Shown here: in pieces, positions 45,734 through 56,069 of the stretch
Position numbering within the stretch: the stretch's first letter is position 1
Layout of the letters: every line of letters starts with the position of its first letter
Assembly: GCF_963966145.1 (NCBI RefSeq)
Contig: NC_091046.1
Coordinates: forward strand, 36,208,001-36,272,000
Direction of reading: 5' to 3'
Source: Tenebrio molitor
Lineage: Eukaryota > Arthropoda > Insecta > Coleoptera > Tenebrionidae
DNA: 64,000 nt
Notes under the pieces: model-generated
Databases searched by the model: none
Seen by the model: only the letters and a program-made list of their open reading frames with translations
Told to the model about the DNA's origin: nothing
Program-made: the position numbers and the translations under genes

Positions 45734-46714
45734 GCGCCGTGCGTATTAGCCAAAAAACAGTGAAATTTTCGCACTATTTTCAGTTTTTGCTGAATATCTC
45801 CTAAGGTATGAGTCTTATAGAAAAAGTTGAACTAACCTTTTCTAAACTAGATTAGATTCACTAAAATTTGAGGTTCAAGTGAACTCTGTGCATCCAGTAG
45901 TTTCTGAGATACTGATCTTCAAAAAAATTGGGTATTTTTTCCAAAAAGTGAAAAAGTTTTGTTTACGCTGTTGGTCCAATTTTTTCGCATGTCTACTCTC
46001 GTAAAACTATTCATTCAGGCAAGTGATTCCAACCTTCACCTGTATACTGTCCATAAAATGCTACCTTTTTTTCATTCAGCTTGGTTACTATTTCTACGCA
46101 AAGAGTGCCCACTTATATCTGCAAGATACGATGGCTCTAGAAAAGCGGATGGATCCAACTGAGTTTGAGATGTTCACAGAAGGAGATTTTACAATCCACC
46201 GATCCGATAAGTTTTGGTCGGACCTATGGTCAGACTTGATAATTGAGCAGAAGGTGATGCGGTCTCTGAAAACCTACGGTGGATTGACACAGGGGCATGG
46301 ACGCATGGAGTCTTCAGCAGTGTGCTGGCACGGTGGACCGTAGGAATGGTGTTCATGGTAAACATTTATGCGAGGATAGGTGCCCCTCGGAGCTGAATTA
46401 AAGCTAAATAAATCTACTTCATTATCTAAGTATGACTTTTATCATGGGAGGAGTATTTTTGATGATATTTAACAAAATAAGAGACATAAACAAAACTTTT
46501 TCACTTTTTGGAAAAATTATACAAATTTTTGAAGAGCTGTATCTCGGAAACTACTGGACGCATAGAGCTCACTTATGCCTCAAATTGTAGTGAATTTAAT
46601 TTAGGTTAAAACAGGTAAGTTCAACATTTTCTATGAGACTCATACCTTAGAAGATATTGAGCAAAAACTGCAAATAGTGCAAAAATTTCGCTGTTTTTGG
46701 CTAATACGCAGCGC
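45734..46714. mobile_element. Foldback element with about 230-bp arms and a captured gene fragment
   Basis: 45734-45966 and 46487-46714 are inverted copies. Landmarks gcgtattagccaaaaa, caaaaactg or its inverse, ggtatgagtctta and tttttcactttttgga mark the arms. The 520-bp centre holds a degenerate coding fragment (separate entry). The mariner relic abuts its left side, so the left arm may also be the mariner 5' end. Confidence 0.8.
45957..46380 (+). pseudogene. Fragment of a repetitive ORF of unknown function
   Basis: In two or three frames the plus strand reads SNLHLYTVHKMLPFFHSA, YAKSAHLYLQDTMALEKRMD, FTIHRSDKFWSDLWSDLII, EQKVMRSLKTYGGLTQGHG and SVLARWTVGM. This resembles a multicopy, apparently transposon-borne protein common in invertebrate genomes, usually with an EQ..MRS.K..GGLT.GRG pattern. 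The function is unknown. Frameshifts near 46075 and 46310 make it non-functional. Confidence 0.6.
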
Positions 46715-47553
46715 ACACAAGTCTTTCGAAGTCGCAAATTTGGTTTTTTAGTCTTGGCTGAGGTACACACAACATACTAAAAAATTAAACTACATGGACT
46801 GGACTAAAATGTTTTTGTAAAAAAATTAAGTTATTCGTAAATTTTTTGATAATGTGTTCACGTGTTATTTTTATTTATGTATTATTTATGTAAGTTGCTT
46901 GCAATTTCTGAAACATATTTGGCACACAAAATGACTGTATTCGGAAATGCAGCGAAATTTCTGGAGAACATAGGTCACAAGGATATTTTGATATTTCCAG
47001 TGCTATGAGAAATCTATTCCAAGAAAGAAACAAAGAAACCACTCTCAGATTCAGTTTGCCTTCTGGATTACAACTAAACAATCCCGTATGTTTTCTTGTG
47101 AAATGGAATTTCCTCTGTGGACATTGTGCCTAAAGTTGATTTACATATTTGCCATCACTAATTGAGAAAAAACGGAGTTTTTGAAAAGAATTAGGTACCT
47201 TTTTAAACTTGAACATGCTGATTTCAAAGGGTGAATCAATGGAAAGAAGATTTTATTTGGCACATACGTATTTCGATTTTTTCCCCAACTTGAAAAATAC
47301 GATTAATATGATTTGATAAAGCAAACCGAAATTGTGAAAATTGTAATAAGTATAACTTGATCAGAAGTTTCGCAGACGAGTGAAGTAACAAATTAATGCC
47401 CAAATGAGGTAAAACGTAAAAATGTAAGCTTGTAAAGTGAAAATTGCAACGGTAATATTATTTTTTATACAACTGACATTAAAAGTGACGTTTTTAGTGG
47501 AAGCTAATTTGATTAAAAATTGCTCTTTATAACTTATCGTGTTAATAGTAGTT
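46715..47553. other. Intergenic, nothing recognised
   Basis: AT-rich sequence without recognisable frames or inverted arms. Confidence 0.4.
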
Positions 47554-47854
47554 TTTTAGAATCTGCGTCTCTAATAGGTCTATTGTTGTATTCAATTTGG
47601 AGTCGTTTATGGCTATCTCTTAAAGCACTCGTAGTTTAATAGATCTCTAAGAAAATTTTTATCAATATTTCAGTGTATTATTGTCATTTTCACCAAAAAA
47701 CTTCCAATATTAATGTTCAAACTCTACTTTTTAACATATGTTGCAGATGTAGTTGCATCCGTTACCTTGAATTACCAATTAATACAAAATTCCCTAGAAT
47801 TTGAAAATGTAATTTTTTTATTTAAAAATTAAAACAAGGGTGCAAATTCTAAAA
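47554..47854. mobile_element. TTTTAGAAT-type MITE, copy 1, 301 bp
   Basis: Ends ttttagaatctgcg and cgcaaattctaaaa-like (tgcaaattctaaaa) are inverted. It aligns without gaps to the equally long copy at 50713-51013, with only about six differences by eye. Confidence 0.9.
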
Positions 47855-47865
47855 AATAACATAAA

Positions 47866-47985
47866 AACTTGTTTTATAAGGGCATTGGCGCACTCGTTCC
47901 ATACAAAACTCCCTTACGGGTCGTTTTCTACACCTGGAACTCGTGCGCCAAATCAACCCTTATAAAACTCGTTCTTTAATATACT
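47866..47985. repeat. Inverted repeat with cgcactcgttcca arms
   Basis: acttgttttataagggcatt plus ggcgcactcgttcca is inverted as ggaactcgtgcgcc plus aacccttataaaactcgttc. Arms are about 35 bp. Confidence 0.8.
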
Positions 47986-47989
47986 ATAT

Positions 47990-48065
47990 TTGACGAGTTT
48001 GTGTGTAAATTGGGCCTTTTTTGGCACGCGTGGGCCATTTTAAAACGCGAGTGAAACGAGTTAAA
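47990..48065 (+). repeat. Dispersed repeat family E, terminal fragment
   Basis: It matches the first ~75 bases of the copy at 57949 (tttgacgagtttgtgtgtaa, ggccattttaaaacgcgagt, gaaacgag). Confidence 0.85.
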
Positions 48066-48351
48066 TTTTTGAAATAAAATTTGTTATTTTCTCAAAAAAA
48101 TTGTTATGTAAGGTACCAATTTTTTTCATTCATCGTTTAGGTAGTAGGAAGGTCTATCAGATAGAGAAGAAAAAAGTGGGGGTTGTCATTTAAGAAAATT
48201 GGTGATGACGTCATAGCTCAAAAATGGATGACGTCATGAACAAGTGAAGCCACTTAAAATAAGCATTATTAAAAACAAAAATTGACCTGTTTCAGCGTTT
48301 TCGGCAAATGTCATTAGTTTTGAAATTACTCAATTTATTCCATAAGTAATT

Positions 48352-49161
48352 TCCATACTGTATATAAAACTGAATGTCTGTTTATATATTTTGTATGCAA
48401 ATCTACAGTTTTACTCCGATCTTGATGAAATTTTGTACACTTGATCTTCAAAACAAGAAGAAAATTATTGTCTACTTTAATTTTACAAAAACCAACCCTT
48501 ACTACCATTTTCAACCCTGTTAAGAAAAAAAGACAGTTTTTTCGAGTTGGAAATACCCCCGCCTTCGCCGCTTCACCCCTATTTCATCCTCTGAGTATAT
48601 CGTCACCTTCGCCGCTTGACACCCACAAAAAGCAACCCCTATTATCATTTTTAAGCCTGTTAAGCACAAAAAAAGTTTTTTCGAGTTGGAAATCGCGTTT
48701 GCATGATATGTTCAAATGTCATAGTTACATTTGGTTGTTTATAAAAGTAGCAATTTCACAAAATGTGTTTGAATGATTGTGTTTTACCGGAAGATGTCTT
48801 AAATGAAGCAGAACAAGCTTCAAATAGCTTAATAGCGGAAAAATCAAAAGGCAGGTCTCTGAAATCAAACGAGACAATCAAACAATAGGAAGATCTAAAT
48901 AAGGTTACAACTGAAAATAAAAGTGTTATGTTGGCGTATTTTCATGAATTGGTAAGTGATAATAGTGTTAGTTTCTTATCGTATTGATCTTTTTGTTTAT
49001 ATAGTCGAAGAAAAAAGTAGTCTACAGTAAAGTTTTAATTATTCTTCGTAAAAAGACAAACTTCATATTGAAATTACTGCGTTTATCACAATACATGAAA
49101 GTAGAAACATAATTTTAAAACATTCTGAAATTTGCGGGCAAAGCCGTGGGTAAAAGCTAGT
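48352..49161 (+). mobile_element. Candidate non-autonomous Helitron, about 810 bp
   Basis: The 5' region (tatataaaactgaatgtctg then ctccgatcttgatgaaattt) is typical of insect Helitron starts. The 3' end has a GC-rich short stem (gcgggcaaagccgtggg) followed by taaaagctagt, matching the CTRR-type Helitron terminus. No inverted termini or target duplication are expected. The exact start is uncertain by tens of bases. It carries a recombinase-like exon and two diverged internal repeats (tttttcgagttggaaat). Confidence 0.6.
48763..48951 (+). pseudogene. Exon resembling the N-terminus of a Crypton-type tyrosine recombinase
   Basis: From an ATG at 48763 the frame reads MCLNDCVLPEDVLNEAEQ, SLIAEKSKGRSLKS, one TAG, then ENKSVMLAYFHEL and a consensus donor GTAAGT. 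The EKSKxRY...VLLAYF.EL pattern is that of the SAM-like core-binding domain of Crypton-like recombinases. Only this exon is present, inside the candidate Helitron, so it may be captured sequence. Confidence 0.5.
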
Positions 49162-49881
49162 CATAAATATAACTATTATGTTTCACTGAATCATTATTTG
49201 TTTTTTATACCTTGACAACGAGATATATTAATAAGTAGGCGTATAAATCATAATGCCCGCTTATTACGCCCGCTCAAACAAGTCGTCATAGATACGAGCC
49301 ACCGCAAACTAGGAAATTTAGTTCACAATTTATAATTTTTTTAAATTTTCACAAACTCAAATGCAGTGAAACATAAAACGTTGTATGCACCACGGGCATT
49401 ACTCGATGTTTATGCTCTCGTGCACCTTAAAAACTCTCGGGCCTGGCGGCCCTCGACCTTTTAAACTGGTTGCCCTCGAACATAAACATCTTCATAATGC
49501 CCTTGATACATAAATAACTAATATTAACAGATATTAAGATTAAGAGTCAAACTTAAATGTGGTGATGTTTTTCAGAAAAAACAAAAAAATTGGTGGCATA
49601 GCTAATAAGCCAGCGACTTGTTCTTGTTTCTTGTAGATGTTAACAATAGATACCTAAGGAACTTTCCCTCCAAAGTGGATTACAAAAGTCGGATGTATCT
49701 TTTACATCCGACTTTAATTTCCAGGGATAACAAGGTTAGGTATTTAGACTGAATAGTCCAACCTTCGTCCAGGGCTAACCATGTGCTATTTAGGGAAATA
49801 CTTGGCATTTCTTCACAACTCGATACGGCAAACGAAAAATCTTGGATCCAACAAAACTAGCTATAGATGAATTAGTTCGAC
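49162..49881. other. Intergenic with two inverted repeats
   Basis: 49389-49505 has arms cgggcattactcgatgttta / taaacatcttcataatgccc. 49687-49716 is a 13-bp-stem hairpin (aaagtcggatgta / tacatccgacttt). No gene seen. Confidence 0.6.
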
Positions 49882-50223
49882 ATGGAGACCCAAAGTAGAA
49901 ACAAGAGGGCACGAATAAAAGCAAAAGCCCTACAGAGATCAAAATACGTTACAAAAGGACCCCCAACAGTTTTTAACAAATATGGGTCTTGCTTTACCTA
50001 CTTTGAGGTGTTGGTTGGCCTAAAAGATTATTCCATTCTCAAAGTGAGTCTTCCGGATTATTGTCTTGATGGATTATCATCCGAACGGATAAAATTGGTC
50101 CGGAAAACTCAGGGCCCCCGCAAGTACGTGTTCAAAGCGTGCGGTGCACGCGGGCGGCATCTCCAAGGGGCGGCAAATAGCCTCTTGGCGACGCTGTACG
50201 TGTTTCACATTTTAAAACTTTAA
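49882..50223 (+). other. Unidentified 113-codon open frame
   Basis: It begins METQSRNKRARIKAKALQRS and is basic, with an internal VFNKYGSCFTYFEVL stretch and ACGARGRHLQGAANSLLATL near the end. It is more GC-rich than the surroundings. No family, splice sites or poly(A) signal support it; it may be a piece of an unknown mobile element. Confidence 0.3.
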
Positions 50224-50712
50224 CAGAAAAAAATTACACTGCATGCACATAAAACTAAAATTTTAATAATTTATTGCGCATAAGATAAAGTCTATTTTTT
50301 AATCAAAGAACCACAACACCGCAATTTACACCCAAAATAGAGTTGACAACATTGTACACTTTTGACATAGGGTGAAAAAACTCATCATATAAAAATTGAG
50401 GTTATTAGAGATATTAGTAGCGCAGCATGTTAATAAAGTTAATAACAACTAATAACAACTAATTTGAGAGTTTAATAAATGTCTTACTTTGTGAGGCATT
50501 TTTAATAACACGTTCAAATTTTAAAGCGAGTTTGCGTACTTTCAAGGACATTAAAAATGACAGGCGTTGGCTTGAATAGCCAATAGATATCATTAAATTC
50601 CCTAAATTTAGTAAAATTTTATATTTGCAAACCTAAATCACCAAGTCGTGGTTCTTTGATTAAAAAACAGCCTATAGTTACATATTTACGAAATGAGTGC
50701 GAGAATAGTTAT
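50224..50712. other. Intergenic, nothing recognised
   Basis: AT-rich spacer with a short ataacaactaataacaacta doubling near 50440. Confidence 0.4.
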
Positions 50713-51013
50713 TTTTAGAATCTGCGTCTCTAATAGGTCTATTGTTGTATTCAATGTGGAGTCGTTTATGGCTATCTCTTAAAGCCCTCGTAGTTTAATA
50801 GATCTCTAAGAAAATTCTTATCAATATTTCAGTGTATTATTGTCATTTACACCAAAAAACTTCCAATATTAATGTTCAAACTCTGCTTTTTAACATATGT
50901 TGCAGATGTAGTTGCATCCGTTACCTTGAATTACCAATTAATACAAAATTCCCTAGAATTTGAAAATTTAATTTTTTTATTTAAAAATTAAAACAAGGGT
51001 GCAAATTCTAAAA
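50713..51013. mobile_element. TTTTAGAAT-type MITE, copy 2, 301 bp
   Basis: It has the same TIRs and length as copy 1. It is flanked by direct repeats tagttat (50706-50712 and 51014-51020), which extend to atagttat if one end base is shared. A 7-8 bp duplication would fit a hAT-type origin. Confidence 0.9.
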
Positions 51014-51139
51014 TAGTTATTTATGCAACAAGTGAGTAAAGTAATACATTTTTTACGAGAAGGAAAATTTGCAAATCCGCCGAGTAAAAAAAGATACTTT
51101 ACTAACGAGTTGCATACAAAATTTTTTTGGCGCTCGTAA

Positions 51140-51275
51140 GTTTAGATAACAATTTTTTCGACACTCAAAATTTGAAAATTTTCTCCTGTGTGAACCCGTG
51201 GACCTTTAAAACACTCGTTTTAAATTGGCTCACTCATGCCAAAAAATTCCCAATTTACATACGAACTCGTTAAAA
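51140..51275 (-). repeat. Dispersed repeat family E, diverged fragment
   Basis: tcgacactcaaaatttgaaa, ctcctgtgtgaac, cactcatgcc and caatttacatacgaactcgt appear in the same order as in copy 1 at 786-1022, with an internal deletion. Confidence 0.75.
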
Positions 51276-51529
51276 AAACTACTAATTATGAATGAAAAAT
51301 TTTATAATTGCGTTAAAAAATGACACGTTACGACACATGTTTTAACGTAAAATGCGTGCAAAAATGAACCGCTATGACACTTTTTTTAACGCTTCTTGGC
51401 CGATTCAAAAATCACATATTTTATGAACGCAAACGAATGAAAAAACTTGCACTTTTTTTGCCGGACGTTAAAAAAATATTTTTTGAACTCATTACCTTCA
51501 AAATCACATTTCGCGACCGCATACCATTT

Positions 51530-51618
51530 TGAAGCACTAGTGCGTGAAATCGACGTTAGCGCATTAGTGCGAATGCTTTGGGATTACTTTGAAGCACTAG
51601 TGCGCGAAATCGACGTTC
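51530..51618. repeat. Direct repeat, two 31-bp units
   Basis: gaagcactagtgcgtgaaat plus cgacgtt recurs about 60 bp later as gaagcactagtgcgcgaaat plus cgacgtt. Confidence 0.9.
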
Positions 51619-53557
51619 CAAAAAGCATTCACCTTTTTGAGCATTCTGAAAATAATTTGACTTGATAACAATAAACTGGTTTACAAAACGCCATTTCTCC
51701 AATTAGGATGATGAAAATTTCGAAAGAGTGAAAATAAATTATTATTATTAGTTCGATTGACACTTTGGCAAGCGCATGGACAACCGCCACCCTATTCACA
51801 GTGTATTCGACAAATCAGACATAATGTTACTTTCAAAAAATATTGTACGAACTTCGATGCGAGAAGACGTGATGATTCTCGGTGATTTTTTTTTGTGTAC
51901 CTTTGGAAAAAAAGATTGTCGTTGAAAATATCGGGGCAGCCCAAACCGATAATAAACTTATTCCAAGTGACAAAAGGGGAAAAAAGGCACGATAAAAGAA
52001 AATTTAAAACATGAAAATGAGAGAACATATCTGTTTTTTTTTTACATATTTTACATCATTTTAAGAGACTCGCAATTTTGTAGCGTGGCTTAAAAAATTT
52101 CCTATTATGAAGCACACCCCCCCCCCTGATCTCCTCTTTCGCCAAAGGGCGCCAAATTATGAACTCGCACGCGGGCGCATTTTGACCTCGCGGGGGCCCT
52201 GGGAAAACTAAAGCAGGAAGGAACAGTAATATTTGGTAAGGTGACCTTGCACCTGTCTTCGAATCACTTCGAAACACTCTAAATTGATGAGTTCTATAGC
52301 CCAGTCAGGCAAAAAATAAACACAAGAAGTAAAAATCTGATGAGGGTCCCAATCATTTGTTTAGAGATATCCAAAAATTGGAACTATCGAAAAATTTAAC
52401 AAGATAATGGGACGCGAACAACAACAAGAAAAAAAAACAATTTAAAAAAACTCGTCCACTATGTGGCGAGGTTAGATGCACTATCAGTTTATCACTGCTA
52501 TTCGAAGTCTAATTTTAGAAAAAATACAGAATAGAGAACACTATGCTGTGAACGCTAGGGAAAAAATAGAAAAACTTGGACCGTCCTCAGTCGGAGCTTC
52601 TGGTGGTTGAGAAAGAGAAAGAGAAGGAATAGAGGAAAGCGTTAGTAAAGCTAATAGGAAGATTTAGGCCCAATGTCAGAGTTGCAGCCAAGACAACTCA
52701 AATTTTGAAGAAAACATGAAAAAAAGGATACCCAATTAATTATTAAACAGTAAATCCCTACATAAAGTAATCGATACCGAAGGAAGATGTAACATGTTTG
52801 TCTCCAGGGCACTTAAGCACTTAAGCCTACCTAAGCGAAGAGCTTTGTTCGATTTTCTCCGTGATCCACAATTCGTTAAATCAAAATTGACTTACCTTTT
52901 TATGCGGACCGCGAAAAGTCCATGGACCGATTGGCATGGGTGGAATTCAACGAGAAATTTGGACTTCGGTGCCACTTCAATTAAGTGGGTTTCACGACAC
53001 GAGACGATGGTTACGAAAACTAGGTGGTTTTACTCAGACGGTCAAATTCGAAGTCTCTCTGTCTTCCAAAAATGTCCCTCACCGGTAGGGGAGGTTTGGT
53101 CAACCCCGATTTTGCACGAAATTGTGAATCGGTTAACGCGCAATAACCAATGACAGAGGGTGCAACTATTTTGGAATTGAATTTTTAAAACTAAATTAAA
53201 CTAGGCGCTAAAACTAAACCGAACAAAACCAAACAAAAATGAAACAACTAAAATTAACTATTTACAAAAGCCAACATAACATATTAGCGTTACAAATTAA
53301 AAAAAATCACCAAAATAGTTATTTGTACAACTAGTTATGAAAGTCATACTTTTTTTCATGAATTTGCAGTTTGATCAAGTAAATAAGTGAAAAAAAGAGA
53401 CTTTCATAACGTGTTATACACACTATTTTTTTGCACATCGATGTAAGTTGAGAAATTTGGTCTAAAAGGATTTATGAAAAATTACAAAAAAAGATATATA
53501 GGTATGCTTTGACAATCATCTCCGAGGCGATGGAATAAAATGATGCAAAAATTACTA
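51619..53557. other. Unassigned region with one 119-codon frame
   Basis: A plus-strand frame at 52794-53153 reads MFVSRALKHLSLPKRRALFD, then SPWTDWHGWNSTRNLDFG and VGEVWSTPILHEIVNRLTR. The region 52100-53160 is more GC-rich and looks like decayed coding sequence, but no family was recognised. Near 53336-53410 a short inverted repeat (atgaaagtc...gactttcat) occurs. Confidence 0.3.
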
Positions 53558-53640
53558 GTTTCACTACAATTTTTCGTGTAAAAAAGTGCTACTTTCACTA
53601 CGATTTTTCGTGTAAAAAAAGTGCCACTTTCATTACGATA
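53558..53640. repeat. Short tandem repeat, about 34-bp unit
   Basis: tttcactacaatttttcgtg plus taaaaaagtgctac recurs as tttcactacgatttttcgtg plus taaaaaaagtgccac, then a partial third unit. Confidence 0.9.
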
Positions 53641-53694
53641 TGCAAATAATAGTACATAGTTTATTCGGAATCGTATTGTAATATGCACATTCCT

Positions 53695-53791
53695 AACCTT
53701 ATACGAGGGCGGAAAGTTAACCATTCCTTTTTATCTTTACTTCCCTCTCTTCGTCAGTAATAGGCCACTTTCCGCCCTGTTATAAGGTTTT
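53695..53791. repeat. Inverted repeat with gggcggaaagt arms
   Basis: aaccttatacgagggcggaa plus agt is inverted as actttccgccctgttataag plus gtt. Confidence 0.85.
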
Positions 53792-53899
53792 TCCAGTGGC
53801 GTACTTACTGAAAGTCGAAAAACAATAGAAATGAAACTGCATCAAATTAATTGTTTATTTGCTAAAAATGTAATGATTCCGATTAAAATAGTATACAAA

Positions 53900-54007
53900 C
53901 CTCGGTGGGAATGTGTTTCATTCCTGTCTCGAGCATTAGTTCACCTCGGCTACGCCTTGGTAAACTATCTTAGCTCTCGACAGGAATGAAACACTTCCCA
54001 CCTCGGT
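53900..54007. repeat. Inverted repeat with cctcggtggga arms
   Basis: acctcggtgggaatgtgttt plus cattcctgtctcgag is inverted as ctctcgacaggaatg plus aaacacttcccacctcggt. Confidence 0.85.
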
Positions 54008-54023
54008 ATGTAATCTACTATTA

Positions 54024-54256
54024 TTTGACGAGTTTGTTACAAGCCATTTTAAAACGCGAGTGAAACGAGTGCCAAAAAAGGCCCTATTTACACACGAACG
54101 AGTTGAATACAACGTTTTTTTGTTCGATGAGCCCCTTAAAGGCTCCAAATCGCTTAAAACCTTTAAAATTAGCTTGACGTTTCGTTTGACAAGTTGTGAC
54201 ATTTATCAAAATCCGTTCACATAGAAGAAAATTCTCAAATTCTGACAGTGTCGAAC
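54024..54256 (+). repeat. Dispersed repeat family E, copy 2
   Basis: It matches 57949-58227 with a deletion in the terminal hairpin. It contains tttacacacgaacgagttga, aaggctccaaatcgctta and attctgacagtgtcgaac. Confidence 0.9.
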
Positions 54257-54281
54257 AAAAAAAAAAATTAATTCTAGATTA

Positions 54282-54475
54282 GAATACCCTCTTAAGAGAA
54301 TACCATGGAAAATTGTGTCAAACGCTTTGTTTAGATCATAACATGCCAATTCTGCTATTTTTTTGTCATTAAATAATGCAAATGTTATTATTTGCAGTAA
54401 ATCTTGTATGACAGTGGTTGCCGACCTATTGTTCCTGTTGCGAAGATGGTATTGCACTGTTGCCGAAGTGTTCAT
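54282..54475 (-). pseudogene. Non-LTR reverse-transcriptase fragment
   Basis: The minus strand reads RSATTVIQDLLQIITFAL, KIAELACYDLNKAFDTI and HGILLR. This is the region around RT motif A (YDLNKAFDT with the catalytic Asp) of jockey-like non-LTR elements. About 60 residues remain. Confidence 0.75.
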
Positions 54476-54574
54476 TTTTTTTTTTTTTTTTAGCTGATTA
54501 CCGTATGGTTAATATGCATTAAGATAGGTTAATAATAAGTTTACTGAGTCTACATGATAAAGAAAGGTACCTAC

Positions 54575-54880
54575 AGCAAGTGCTTAAAATGCCTTCGTCC
54601 GTTGTCGGCGAAGCACAATTTGTGCTAAAGAAGCTTGTGTTCGCACCAACATTGCTGGATTTTCGCGAACAGTTTCGACCAGTTAGTACTTGGATGATGT
54701 TAATCGGAGATGCGTACACAAAAAAAAAATCGCACAGATTTAAGTCCGGTGATTAGGTGACAACAAAATTGTTCCGTAGCGATCGACCCATTTTTCTTCA
54801 AAATAATTCTTTAACCAGTTTGTGAAGTATTTGGTGGAGCTTCATCATGTAAATATCACATCTTACCTCATGTCGCCAAG
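54575..54880 (-). pseudogene. mariner-like transposase C-terminal relic
   Basis: The minus strand, with frame changes, shows DEAPPNTSQTG, KNYFEEKWVDRYGTILLSP and finally NGRRHFKHLL before a stop. This resembles the last catalytic Asp region and the C-terminal ending of insect mariner-like transposases. It could belong to the same family as the N-terminal relic at 55830-55961. Confidence 0.55.
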
Positions 54881-54946
54881 GACAAATCTTCCAAAAGGTT
54901 ATTTAACACCTTTCGAAAAAAATATAAATACGTTGCTCCAATTAAA

Positions 54947-55496
54947 TATGGTTGACCCAAGCTGCAAAAAACCACTTGTCATTTGCAACAGCGTTTTTTC
55001 AATATTTTTGAACCAAATAAAGCCACAAAGGTACCAGAAAATCATAGTTTGAATTGAATATTTTCCATATAAGTACAGGGTTATTCTAAATGATTGTAGT
55101 CGAAGTAGGCCATGCCCATGTTATTACCTTTTTGCCGCTTTCATGTGAACTGTCAGTTTTGTCGCTGTCACTGTCATTTTTTAGGTGAAAAGTACGGTGA
55201 TGAGGTTTTTATTTATTTTTGTTAAATTAACGATTGAATCCAGATATATTGAGTTGTTTTGCACCCAATTTGACTCCCGTGTGTGAACGGTGTGTACTCA
55301 CTATTCACATCATTTTGATGTTTTTTTTTATGTGGAGCGGCAACCATAAATTTTACATTCAGTTTTCACGCCTACTTCGACTACAATCATTTAGAATAAC
55401 CCTGTATCTACAGTTTTAAAGTAATTTCAAATAACGAATGCCATAAACGTGCTGTTGCAAAGGCAAAGTGGTTTTTTGCAACTTGAGTCAATATTA
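54947..55496. mobile_element. TTGCAA-type MITE, copy 4, interrupted
   Basis: Left half 54947-55075 (gctgcaaaaaaccacttgtc, gaaccaaataaag) and right half 55405-55496 (gccataaacgtgctgttgca, gcaacttgagtcaa) together match copies 1-3. Between them sits a second transposon at 55076-55404. Confidence 0.95.
55076..55404. mobile_element. MITE nested in TTGCAA-type copy 4
   Basis: Perfect 35-bp TIRs start cagggttattctaaatgatt and continue gtagtcgaagtaggc. TA lies on each side (55074-55075, 55405-55406), as expected of Tc1/mariner-type insertion. Length is 329 bp; the interior is non-coding. Confidence 0.93.
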
Positions 55497-55690
55497 GGTA
55501 CGGAGGTGAAATAAGAGACTCAATTATACGATATCCGATTATTATTTTCGATCATACTTTAATTGATAGTTTTTCTTTAAAACTGCATTCACGGAGTGGA
55601 TAAAGATATGCTCTAAAGCGGCAAAAATCAAATAAATATGTTCGAGTTCCACAGGACTCTTGATATATGTTCTTTTATAGACATTTTGTA

Positions 55691-56067
55691 CCGTGCGATC
55701 AATAATTAGTTACTTAGATAAGGGGCGGCTATGACTTTGACAGTATCAAATTTTTCGTATATTTTCCAATTAAGATAATAAACGTCAAACAACTCTCACT
55801 ATGAATCAAATTTTAACGCAAAAATTATTTTTACTTCAGAACATAAAAGATTCATCGTTGAATCTTACTATCGTAATGGTGTTTTCAATAACGGAAAATT
55901 AACATACAACGCTGTTGCCTGTTTGGCTGAGTTTCGGCAAAAATGTTCAAATTTAAATTGAAGCAGGTATATGCAACCAAAAATACTTCCGTGCATTCAT
56001 AGCATCTGTGGACATACGACCAAAATTTCAAAGGCTTCTTTAATCTAAATAATTGTTGATCGTACGG
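55691..56067 (+). mobile_element. mariner-like deletion derivative with CCGTGCGATC ends
   Basis: ccgtgcgatcaataatta is inverted as taattgttgatcgtacgg (with a mismatch), flanked by TA at 55689-55690 and 56068-56069. It holds a transposase N-terminal fragment (separate entry). The 119-bp element at 32359-32477 has the same ends. Confidence 0.85.
55830..55961 (+). pseudogene. mariner-like transposase N-terminal (DUF4817-like) fragment
   Basis: The frame FTSEHKRFIVESYYRNGVFN continues NGKLTYNAVACLAEFRQKCS and stops. It matches the N-terminal helix-turn-helix region annotated as DUF4817 in insect mariner-like transposases. The rest of the gene is deleted. Confidence 0.75.
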
Positions 56068-56069
56068 TA

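Noticed and set aside
47554..51013. LTR retrotransposon with 301-bp LTRs
   Set aside because: The direct repeats have inverted termini, the second has its own short target duplication, and the interior has no gag, pol, primer-binding site or polypurine tract.
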